DNA of 13,437 nucleotides from assembly GCA_965364735.1 (NCBI GenBank), contig CBDTYW010000084.1:1-13437 (forward strand). The letters are read 5' to 3'. Numbering within the stretch: position 1 is the first letter of the stretch; every line of letters starts with the position of its first letter. Position numbers and translations under genes: made by a program. The notes under the pieces were generated by a model. That model made no database searches and was not told the DNA's origin. It saw only the letters and a program-made list of their open reading frames with translations. Positions 1-6,214 of this stretch are shown here, piece after piece. This DNA comes from CBDTYW01 sp965364735 (GTDB lineage Bacteria; Actinomycetota; Nitriliruptoria; Nitriliruptorales; Nitriliruptoraceae).

Positions 1-335
1 CAGGCGTCGTCGGCCTTCCGGGCGACGGGGCGGATCGCGTCGGCGGCGAACTGGGTGAGCGCGTCGACGAGCATCTGCTGCTCGTCGGTCGGGGTGAGGT
101 CGAAGAGCCCCTTGCCCGATGAGGTCCGCTGCCGGACGGGCGCCCCGCTGAGCTTGCGCTTCGTCGACGCGAACGAGCGCCCCGCGTTGGTGACGGCGGA
201 GAAGCCGCTGCCCACGCCGGAGCGGACGAGGTTCTCGATCGGGACGCGGAGTCCGAGCTTGTCGAGCGCCTGAACGCCGGCCAAGCGGCGGAGGCCGCCG
301 AGCGCCAGCCCCATCGAAGTCTCTGCGATGCCCAT
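1..335 (-). CDS. Acyl-CoA dehydrogenase family protein, N-terminal part (runs off the window)
   Basis: Only the first 111 codons are visible; the gene continues beyond base 1. The ATG at 335-333 is preceded on the minus strand by GAGGA (344-348) with an 8-base spacer, which fixes the start. The product begins MGIAETSMGLALGG. It has a basic linker (around residues 52-75) and then LFDLTPTDEQQMLVDALTQF, the helical opening of the acyl-CoA dehydrogenase N-terminal domain that precedes the FAD/acyl-CoA core. The family catalyses FAD-dependent alpha,beta-dehydrogenation of acyl-CoA, the first step of beta-oxidation. The position, divergent from a thiolase/reductase/hydratase run, supports this. In Mycobacterium tuberculosis the equivalent slot holds fadE5, but from memory that N-terminus is different, so I give no symbol. 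The catalytic Glu and FAD-binding residues lie outside the window. Family call fairly sure; substrate unknown. Confidence 0.82.
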   Translation of the reverse strand, partial: MGIAETSMGLALGGLRRLAGVQALDKLGLRVPIENLVRSGVGSGFSAVTNAGRSFASTKRKLSGAPVRQRTSSGKGLFDLTPTDEQQMLVDALTQFAADAIRPVARKADDA

Positions 336-343
336 CAGTATGG

Positions 344-348
344 TCCTC
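344..348 (-). promoter_or_regulatory. Ribosome binding site of the acyl-CoA dehydrogenase gene
   Basis: GAGGA on the minus strand, 8 bases before the ATG at 335. It decides the start in favour of MGIAETS over the second in-frame ATG seven codons later. Confidence 0.6.
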
Positions 349-421
349 GGGTGTGGGAGGGTGTCGGTGTGGAGCGCGGTGGGCATGGAGTTTGGTGCCC
401 CGCCATCGGTTCCGTACCGTT

Positions 422-434
422 GGTAACAGTTACC
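422..434. promoter_or_regulatory. Perfect inverted repeat GGTAAC-A-GTTACC, candidate operator
   Basis: The two 6-base arms are exact reverse complements around a single A. An extra half-site GTTAC lies at 439-443, ten bases after the GTTAC at 429-433. The site is in the centre of the divergent region that serves a beta-oxidation module. Short palindromes of this size in such places are usual targets of TetR-family lipid regulators. It resembles but does not match the KstR-type AACnnGTT core, because the spacing here is one base. No regulator gene is visible in the window, so the cognate protein is unknown. Confidence 0.5.
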
Positions 435-522
435 GCAAGTTACACCTCTCCCCGGACTTGCCCAAACCGGCGCGAGCGACGAGGCTCCTGTTCCGTCGCC
501 GCCATTGAAGAAAGCTGCAGAC

Positions 523-1803
523 ATGTCGAACGAACTCCGAGACGCCGTCGTCCTCGGCGGCAACCGCATCCCGTTCGCCCGCTCGAACCGTGCCTACAGC
601 CGCGCGTCGAACCAGGACATGCTGACCGCGACCATCGACGGGCTCGTCGCCCGGTACGGGCTGAAGGGCGAACGCCTCGGCGAGGTCGTCGGCGGCGCGG
701 TCCTCAAGCACGCCCGGGACTTCAACCTCGTCCGGGAGTCTGTCCTCGGGTCCGCGCTGTCCCCGACGACGCCCGCCTTCGACATCCAGAAGGCCTGCGA
801 CACCTCGCTCGAGGCGGCGGTCGCCGTCGCGAACAAGGTGCGTCTCGGCCAGATCGACTCCGGCATCGCCTGCGGGACCGACACCACCTCCGACGCCCCG
901 GTCGCGCTCAACGACGAGCTCCGACGCGTCCTGATGGACGCGAACCGCGCCAAGGGCCCGCTCGACTACGTGAAGCTCGTCGGCCAGCTCCGCCCGGACC
1001 AGCTCGTCCCCGAGATCCCGAAGAACTCGGAGCCGCGCACCGGTCTCGCGATGGGCGAGCACCAGGCCATCACGACCGCCGAATGGGGCATCACGCGCAA
1101 GGCTCAGGATGCGCTGACGGTCGCCTCGCACGACAACCTCTTCGCCGCCTACGAGCGGGGGTTCTTCGACGACCTCGTCACGCCGTACCTCGGCCAGGGC
1201 CGCGACGACAACCTTCGCCCGGGTGGCTCCGTCGAGAAGCTCGGCCAGCTCCCGGTCGTCTTCGGCGACAAGGAGACCGGCACGATGACCGCCGCGAACT
1301 CCACCCCGCTCACCGACGGAGCAGCAGCCGTGCTGATCTCGTCGCGCGAGTGGGCGGAGGAGCACAGCATCCCGGTGCTCGCGAAGTTCGTCGACGCCGA
1401 GTCCGCCGCCGTCGACTACGTCCACGGACACGAGGGGCTGCTGATGGCTCCTGCCTACGCCGTGCCGCGCATGCTCGAGCGCAACGGGCTGACGCTGCAG
1501 GACTTCGACCTCTACGAGATCCACGAGGCCTTCGCCTCGACGGTGCTCTCGACGCTGGCCGCATGGGAGGACGAGGAGTTCTGCCGCGAGCGCCTCGGCC
1601 TGGACGCCCCGCTCGGCTCGATCGACATGAAGAAGCTCAACGTCGCCGGCTCCTCGCTCGCGACCGGCCACCCGTTCGCCGCGACGGGCGCACGGATCGT
1701 CGCCACCGCCGCGAAGCTCCTCGACGAGCGCGGCGGCGGCCGCGCCCTGATCTCGGTCTGCGCCGCCGGCGGCAACGGCGTCGTTGCCATCCTCGAAGCC
1801 TGA
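523..1803 (+). CDS. fadA2: Acetyl-CoA acyltransferase (thiolase), FadA2/FadI type
   Basis: A 426-residue thiolase that cleaves 3-ketoacyl-CoA with CoA, the last step of beta-oxidation, in the cytoplasm. Catalytic features are in order: nucleophile C92 in ACDTSLEAA (the C-x-T-S form typical of FadI and trifunctional beta subunits), H334 in EIHEAFA (His in place of the Asn of NEAFA thiolases, again FadI-like), H383 in TGHPFAATGAR, and C413 in CAAGGNG. The length fits the family, with M. tuberculosis FadA2 being slightly longer. The ATG at 523 is preferred over the in-frame TTG at 505 because AGAAAG (509-514) lies 8 bases before it and MSNELRDAVVLGG starts right at the first thiolase strand. It is followed by the fabG4-like and htdX-like genes on the same strand. 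The symbol is by similarity and context; the biological chain-length preference cannot be read. Confidence 0.9.
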   Translation: MSNELRDAVVLGGNRIPFARSNRAYSRASNQDMLTATIDGLVARYGLKGERLGEVVGGAVLKHARDFNLVRESVLGSALSPTTPAFDIQKACDTSLEAAVAVANKVRLGQIDSGIACGTDTTSDAPVALNDELRRVLMDANRAKGPLDYVKLVGQLRPDQLVPEIPKNSEPRTGLAMGEHQAITTAEWGITRKAQDALTVASHDNLFAAYERGFFDDLVTPYLGQGRDDNLRPGGSVEKLGQLPVVFGDKETGTMTAANSTPLTDGAAAVLISSREWAEEHSIPVLAKFVDAESAAVDYVHGHEGLLMAPAYAVPRMLERNGLTLQDFDLYEIHEAFASTVLSTLAAWEDEEFCRERLGLDAPLGSIDMKKLNVAGSSLATGHPFAATGARIVATAAKLLDERGGGRALISVCAAGGNGVVAILEA

Positions 1804-1828
1804 CCCGACCCTGAAACCCGTGTTGCAC

Positions 1829-1844
1829 GCCGGCCCGATCCGGC
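1829..1844 (+). other. Small intergenic hairpin between fadA2-like and fabG4-like genes
   Basis: GCCGG and CCGGC flank a 6-base loop within the 81-base gap between stop and start. There is no T-run after it, so it is not a convincing terminator; at most it may affect mRNA stability or be chance in GC-rich DNA. Confidence 0.2.
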
Positions 1845-1872
1845 GGTCTCGCACCACGCGATGAGCACGACG

Positions 1873-1877
1873 AAGGA
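1873..1877 (+). promoter_or_regulatory. Ribosome binding site of the fabG4-like gene
   Basis: AAGGA lies 7 bases before the ATG at 1885. It lies inside the reading frame if the upstream ATG at 1861 were used. That ATG has no purine-rich sequence before it, so the site decides for 1885. Confidence 0.6.
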
Positions 1878-1884
1878 CCCTCCC

Positions 1885-3246
1885 ATGGCTGACCGCTACC
1901 AGCAGATCGTCTCCTCCCCCGTCGGCGGCAAGCTCGCCGACCTCCTCGGCCTGCCGAAGGCCGTCGACCTCCGTCGTCACACGCCCGGGGCGTCGCTCGT
2001 CGTCGGGCCCGCGCTCGTCACCGGGACCGGAACGCTCGGGGCGCACGCCGCGAAGCTGCTCGCGAACGCCGGCATCGACGTCCACGAGTCGACCGAGGAG
2101 CTCGACGGGTCGCAGCGTTACGGCGCGATCGTCGTCGATGCGAGCGGGATCACCGAGGCCTCCGGGCTCGTCGCGCTCTACGAGGCGCTGCACACCTCGA
2201 TCCGTCGGCTCGGCGGCTCGGCGCGGATCATCGTCCTCGGCGTCACGCCCGAGCTGACCGACACGCTGGCTGCGCGAACCGCACAGCGCGCGCTCGAGGG
2301 CTTCACGCGCTCCGTCGCGAAGGAGCTGCGCGCCGGTTCCACCGCGAACCTCGTCCTCGTCGCGCCAGGCGCCGAGCAGGGCCTCGACGCCCCGCTGCGG
2401 TTCCTGCTCTCCGCCCGCTCCGCGTTCGTGGCCGGCCAGGTCGTCTCCGTCGGTCCGCGGACCGGGACCACGCCGGTCACCCCGGCCGACCACGACCTTC
2501 CGCTCGCCGGGAAGATCGCAGTCGTCACCGGCGCCGCGCGTGGGATCGGCGAGGCCATCGCCCGGACCATGGCGCGCGACGGCGCCGAGGTCGTCTGCCT
2601 CGACCTGCCCTCCGCGGGTGCCCAGCTGACCCACGTCGCCAACGACATCGGCGGCAGCGCGCTGCAGCTCGACATCACCGCCGAGGACGCACCGACGCGG
2701 CTCGTCGAGCACGTCATGGAGCGCCACGGTGGCGTGGACCTCGTCGTACACAACGCCGGGATCACCCGCGACAAGACGCTCGCCGGCATGGACGACAAGC
2801 GCTGGAACCTCGTGCTCGACGTGAACCTCGTCGCGCAGGAGCGCATCGACGCCGCCTTGACCGCGGGCGACGGCGACGCACGCGCGCTCAACGACGGGGG
2901 CCGCATCGTCTGCGTCTCGTCGATGTCCGGCATCGCCGGCAACCGCGGACAGACGAACTACGCGGCCTCGAAGGCCGGCGTCATCGGCCACGTCGAGGGA
3001 CTCGCGGAGACAGTTGCGGAGTTCGGCGCGACGATCAACGCGGTCGCTCCCGGGTTCATCGAGACCGAGATGACCGACGCGATGCCGCTCGGCGTCCGCG
3101 AGGTCGGTCGACGGATCTCGAGCCTCGGGCAGGGCGGCCAGCCTGTCGACGTCGCGGAGACCATCGCCTTCTTCTGCTGGCCGGACGCAACCTGGGTCAA
3201 CGGGACCACGCTGCGCGTGTGCGGCCAGAACCTCCTCGGAGCCTGA
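1885..3246 (+). CDS. fabG4: High-molecular-weight 3-oxoacyl reductase, FabG4 type
   Basis: A 453-residue two-domain short-chain dehydrogenase, close in length to M. tuberculosis FabG4 (454). Residues 1 to about 200 form the flavodoxin-like N-terminal domain that marks the HMwFabG class and lacks a working cofactor site. Residues 205-453 are the ketoreductase: TGAARGIG at 215-222 binds the dinucleotide, D240 after the second strand suggests NAD(H) rather than NADP(H), NAG is at 290-292, and the catalytic residues are S346, Y359 and K363 (NYAASKAG). The end GQNLLGA resembles the conserved C-terminus of the class. The reaction is reversible reduction of 3-ketoacyl thioesters; next to a thiolase it probably works as the 3-hydroxyacyl-CoA dehydrogenase step. 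The start at 1885 is set by AAGGA and by homology. GGAG near its 3' end serves the next gene, two bases after this stop. Confidence 0.93.
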   Translation: MADRYQQIVSSPVGGKLADLLGLPKAVDLRRHTPGASLVVGPALVTGTGTLGAHAAKLLANAGIDVHESTEELDGSQRYGAIVVDASGITEASGLVALYEALHTSIRRLGGSARIIVLGVTPELTDTLAARTAQRALEGFTRSVAKELRAGSTANLVLVAPGAEQGLDAPLRFLLSARSAFVAGQVVSVGPRTGTTPVTPADHDLPLAGKIAVVTGAARGIGEAIARTMARDGAEVVCLDLPSAGAQLTHVANDIGGSALQLDITAEDAPTRLVEHVMERHGGVDLVVHNAGITRDKTLAGMDDKRWNLVLDVNLVAQERIDAALTAGDGDARALNDGGRIVCVSSMSGIAGNRGQTNYAASKAGVIGHVEGLAETVAEFGATINAVAPGFIETEMTDAMPLGVREVGRRISSLGQGGQPVDVAETIAFFCWPDATWVNGTTLRVCGQNLLGA

Positions 3247-3248
3247 CG

Positions 3249-4175
3249 ATGCACACCCCCGAAGACCACTCCGCCGCAGACCTGCCCGCCGGCGGGCTGA
3301 CCACCGCGCCGGAGACGACCACGGTCGTCGAAGGCGAGCCGAACATGGCCGCCCTCTACGGCCGCGCGGTCGCTTCAGCCGTCATGCCCGGCGCGGGCGA
3401 TGCGCTCCCGACCGAGCACCTCGCTCGCGTCGACGTCGCGATCGACCGAGACCACGTCGCCGACTACGCCGACGTCTGCGGCTTCCGGATCTCCGACGTC
3501 CTCCCGTCGACCTACCTCCACCTGCTGATGTTCCCGCTGTCGATCCAGCTGATGGCACGCCAGGACTTCCCGTTCGCGCTGCCCGGCCTCGTCCACGTCG
3601 GCAACCGGATCGTCACGCGTCGCGCGGTCAACGTCGCGGAGACGGTGGACGTCACCGTCGGCTGCGTCGACCTCCGAGCACATGCGAAGGGGCAGCAGTT
3701 CGACGTGGCCGCGCGTGCGTCGATCGGCGGGGATCTCGTCTGGGAGAGCCGCTCGACCTACCTCCGTCGTGGCCGTCCCGAGGGCGCGCTGGTCGACGGT
3801 GACCACCCGTCGGAGCACGTCGACGTCAACGGCCTGCCCTTCACCGCGCGCTGGTCCGTCCCGGCGGACACGGGGCGCCGCTACGCGGGGGTCTCGGGCG
3901 ACGTGAACCCGATCCACCTGAACCCGGTCACCGCCCGCGCGTTCGGCTTCCCGCGCGCGATCGCCCACGGCATGTGGACGGCCGCCCGCGTCGTGGCCGC
4001 GTTCGAGGGCTCGCTGCCCGACGCGCTGGACCTCGACGTCTCGTTCAAGCGTCCGGTCCTGCTGCCCGCCAAGGTCGAGCTCGCCACCCGCGTCACCGAT
4101 GACCTCGTCGACGCCGCCGTCCGCGGTCGCGACGGCGCCCCGCACCTCGCGGCCCGGATCACCCCTGCTGGATGA
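3249..4175 (+). CDS. htdX: MaoC-like (R)-specific enoyl/3-hydroxyacyl hydratase, HtdX type
   Basis: A 308-residue double hot-dog protein that hydrates enoyl thioesters or dehydrates (R)-3-hydroxyacyl thioesters. The catalytic MaoC signature is at 212-223, YAGVSGDVNPIH, with D218 and H223 as catalytic pair, followed by AFGFPRAIAHGMWTAA, highly typical of HtdX. The N-terminal half (about 56-175) is the non-catalytic hot-dog copy. The start ATG is two bases after the fabG4-like stop, with GGAG (3238-3241) at 7-base spacing, so the two genes are very likely translationally coupled. The first 32 residues (Thr/Ala/Glu-rich) look like an extension compared with mycobacterial HtdX of about 280 residues. 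A later in-frame ATG at 3345 would remove it, with AAGG at 3331-3334 as a weaker ribosome site. FabG4 and HtdX are neighbours in M. tuberculosis as well, where they form a reductase/hydratase pair. Confidence 0.9.
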   Translation: MHTPEDHSAADLPAGGLTTAPETTTVVEGEPNMAALYGRAVASAVMPGAGDALPTEHLARVDVAIDRDHVADYADVCGFRISDVLPSTYLHLLMFPLSIQLMARQDFPFALPGLVHVGNRIVTRRAVNVAETVDVTVGCVDLRAHAKGQQFDVAARASIGGDLVWESRSTYLRRGRPEGALVDGDHPSEHVDVNGLPFTARWSVPADTGRRYAGVSGDVNPIHLNPVTARAFGFPRAIAHGMWTAARVVAAFEGSLPDALDLDVSFKRPVLLPAKVELATRVTDDLVDAAVRGRDGAPHLAARITPAG

Positions 4176-4310
4176 CGCCCGGGTCGGCGATCTGAGGACA
4201 GGGCTGGCCGGGTGAGCGCCTGCGGTGCGCGCGCCGCACCACGGGAAGGGGCAGCGCCCTCTGGTGGCGAAGAGAGACCCTGAGTCCTGCCCGCTCCCGA
4301 AAGCCCTCCT
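4176..4310 (+). other. Intergenic region after htdX-like gene, with hairpin
   Basis: This 135-base gap is where the fatty-acid transcript would end and the surface-protein gene begin. GGTGCG (4224-4229) and CGCACC (4235-4240) form a 6-bp stem with a CGCGC loop. No T-run follows, so intrinsic termination is uncertain, as is usual in high-GC actinobacteria. No clear -10/-35 pair for the next gene was recognised. Confidence 0.3.
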
Positions 4311-5798
4311 GTGCACTCCCGGTTCCGTCTGCTCGCCGCCATGCTCGCGGTCTTCTCGCTCGCCCTCGGAAACGGCGTGGCCGCCGCCCACCAGGGCACC
4401 GACCCGTTCCAGTCCTCCGCGGCCGAGATCCCGACCACGCGGCTGAACAACGTGGCCTGCGAGGACGGGATGGCCGGGCCGTTCCCGTGCCGCGACCTGG
4501 ACCTCGTCGCGTTCATCCCGAAGGGCGAGTTCGGGGTGGAGTTCCTCGAGGGCTCCGGCTTCACGGGCATGTCCGAGGCGTGGGGCTGGACGGACCCGGA
4601 CAACGGTGACGAGTACGCCATCTTCGGCGTCTCCAACGGCGTGCACTTCGTGCGTATCAACGAGACCGACCCCGAGTACCTCGGCTACATCCCGAACACC
4701 GCCGCCGCCCAGCTCATCTGGTACGACATGAAGGTCGTCGGCAACACCCTGTACTCGGTCTCCGAGTCGGCCCCGCACAACGTCCGCACCTTCGATCTCA
4801 CGAACCTTCGCGGCGCCGCGGCCGACCCGCCCTTCCCCGCGAAGTTCGTCGAGGGTCTGCGCTATCTGCCGGACTTCTCGTCGCACAACTTCGCCGTCAA
4901 CGAGGACACCAACCGCGGCTACGTCGTCGGTGGAAACGTCGGCCTCGTCGTCCCGGACAACTGCTTCGGCGGGCTGATCACGCTCGACCTCTCCACGCCG
5001 CTCACCCCGACGCCGCTCGGCTGCTACGACGCGGACGGCTACGTCCACGACACGCAGTGCGTCACGTACGCCGGCCCGGACACCGAGCACACGGGCAAGG
5101 AGATCTGCCTCAACTCGGCCGAGGACATCATCGCGATCATCGACAACACCGATCCAGGGAACGTGGCTCGGCTCGGTGAGGTCACCTACGAGTTCATCGG
5201 CTACACGCACCAGGGCTGGCTCAGCGAGGACCACTCGCTCTTCTTCGTCGGCGACGAGACCGACGAGACCGACTTCGACGAGGTCACGAACACGCGGACG
5301 CTCATCATCGACGTCACGGACCTCGACAACCCGACGCTGATCAACATCTACGAGCACGCGACCACGTCGATCGATCACAACATGTACGTCCACGACGGCC
5401 TGCTCTACCAGAGCAACTACACCGCCGGCCTGCGCGTGCTCGACATCTCCCGCGCCCGTCAGGGCCTGCTCGACGAGGTCGCGTTCTTCGACGTCTTCCC
5501 CGACAACGACGACCCGATCTTCGCGGGGACGTGGGGCAACTACCCGTTCTTCGAGAGCGGCATCATCCCGGTCACGTCATCGGACGAGGGGCTGTTCCTG
5601 GTCCGTCGCTCCGCCGCGGCCACCGAGCCCGAGCCGGCACCGTCGCCGAGCGGCAGCGCGACCGGCGGCGTCACCGATCCCACGGTCGACCCCGCACCGA
5701 CGCACGACGAGCTGCCCGCGACCGGCGGTGGGTTCGTCCTCCCGGCGCTCGGCCTCGTGGCGCTCGCCCTGCGTCGTCGCCGCGACGACGAGGACTGA
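4311..5798 (+). CDS. Exported choice-of-anchor B family protein with LPATGGG C-terminal anchor
   Basis: A 495-residue surface protein. It has a signal peptide (1-26, basic MHSRFR, hydrophobic core, cleavage likely after VAAA). The choice-of-anchor B domain with LVIVD-like beta-propeller repeats spans about 40-432: CEDGMAGPFPC at 50-60, WGWTDPDNGDEYAIFG near 91-106, DGYVHDTQC at 242-250, GYTHQGWLSEDH at 297-308, IDHNMYV near 354-360 and AGLRVLDIS near 372-380. A Pro/Ser-rich linker follows (438-465). LPATGGG (468-474), about 13 hydrophobic residues and RRRRDDED complete a sortase-type sorting signal. The molecular role of the family is unknown; it occurs with different C-terminal anchors in different bacteria, hence the name. 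The start is GTG at 4311 with GAAAG 8 bases before it; an ATG ten codons later would still leave a signal peptide. The gene abuts the DUF952 gene. Confidence 0.88.
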   Translation: MHSRFRLLAAMLAVFSLALGNGVAAAHQGTDPFQSSAAEIPTTRLNNVACEDGMAGPFPCRDLDLVAFIPKGEFGVEFLEGSGFTGMSEAWGWTDPDNGDEYAIFGVSNGVHFVRINETDPEYLGYIPNTAAAQLIWYDMKVVGNTLYSVSESAPHNVRTFDLTNLRGAAADPPFPAKFVEGLRYLPDFSSHNFAVNEDTNRGYVVGGNVGLVVPDNCFGGLITLDLSTPLTPTPLGCYDADGYVHDTQCVTYAGPDTEHTGKEICLNSAEDIIAIIDNTDPGNVARLGEVTYEFIGYTHQGWLSEDHSLFFVGDETDETDFDEVTNTRTLIIDVTDLDNPTLINIYEHATTSIDHNMYVHDGLLYQSNYTAGLRVLDISRARQGLLDEVAFFDVFPDNDDPIFAGTWGNYPFFESGIIPVTSSDEGLFLVRRSAAATEPEPAPSPSGSATGGVTDPTVDPAPTHDELPATGGGFVLPALGLVALALRRRRDDED

Positions 5799-5799
5799 G

Positions 5800-6168
5800 A
5801 TGCAGGTCTTCAAGATCCTGACCAACGCGCAGTGGGAGCGGCTGCGCGATGACGGCGCCATCGCCGGCGCGCCGGTCGACATCGCCGACGGCTACGTCCA
5901 CCTGTCCGGCGCGGACACCGTGACCGGGACGCTCGAGAAGCACTTTGCCGGACAGCGCGGGCTCGTGCTCGCCGCGGTCGAGACTGACGGCCTCGGCGAC
6001 GACCTGCGGTGGGAGCTGGCGCCGAAGCGGGGCGCGGACTTCCCGCACCTCTACCGCGAGCTCCGGCTGACCGACGTCGTCTGGGCGGGCGCCATCACGA
6101 ACGCCTCGGACGGAAGCCACGGGCTGCCGCCGCTCGATGGCTCCCGGGCAACGCTGCACCGCGCGTGA
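5800..6168 (+). CDS. DUF952 domain protein
   Basis: A 122-residue cytoplasmic protein that is one DUF952 domain over its full length. Recognisable motifs are FKILTNAQWERL at 4-15, GYVHLSG at 31-37 (the family's G-[FY]-[IV]-H-L-S block) and FPHLYREL at 81-88. The function of DUF952 is not established, and although some databases link it loosely to glutathione S-transferase-like names, I see no support for that here. The ATG starts one base after the stop of the anchored surface protein. GAGGA (5790-5794) lies within the last codons of that gene at 5-base spacing, so translation is probably coupled to it. No signal peptide or membrane segment. Confidence 0.85.
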   Translation: MQVFKILTNAQWERLRDDGAIAGAPVDIADGYVHLSGADTVTGTLEKHFAGQRGLVLAAVETDGLGDDLRWELAPKRGADFPHLYRELRLTDVVWAGAITNASDGSHGLPPLDGSRATLHRA

Positions 6169-6201
6169 GCGCCCGGAACGGGTGCTCGGCGACCCGCTGC
6201 C

Positions 6202-6207
6202 TACGCT
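6202..6207 (+). promoter_or_regulatory. Candidate -10 element (TACGCT) for a leaderless glutamine amidotransferase mRNA
   Basis: TACGCT fits TANNNT and ends 7 bases before the ATG at 6215, which would put the transcription start at or beside the start codon. There is no Shine-Dalgarno-like sequence before that ATG. No recognisable -35 hexamer is seen at 16-18 bases upstream. Confidence 0.4.
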
Positions 6208-6214
6208 CGTCGGC

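Larger units (their letters stand above)
336..522. promoter_or_regulatory. Divergent promoter region of the fatty-acid module
   Basis: This 187-base non-coding stretch separates the divergent acyl-CoA dehydrogenase and thiolase starts, so promoters for both directions must lie here. It is less GC-rich around 410-445 than the flanking genes. On the minus strand TTGCGG (438-433) and TACGGA (416-411) sit 16 bases apart and could be -35 and -10 elements, though both are poor matches to consensus. No convincing rightward hexamers were found. The inverted repeat listed separately would lie between those two minus-strand elements. Confidence 0.45.

Noticed and set aside
351..1814. 487-codon open frame on the + strand over the fadA2-like gene
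   Set aside because: It is in another frame of the thiolase, is dominated by Arg/Pro/Gly, and covers the divergent promoter region.
1861..1884. Upstream ATG giving an 8-residue longer FabG4-like protein
   Set aside because: No ribosome site before it, while AAGGA fits the ATG at 1885 and FabG4 homologues match that length.
430..2991. 853-codon open frame on the minus strand opposite thiolase and reductase genes
   Set aside because: It lies antisense to two well-recognised genes, is rich in Arg/Gly/Asp/Val without any domain, and is explained by the high GC content at third codon positions.
3375..5393. 672-codon open frame on the minus strand opposite the htdX-like and choice-of-anchor B genes
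   Set aside because: Same antisense shadow pattern; it crosses an intergenic region and two clear + strand genes and has no recognisable domain.
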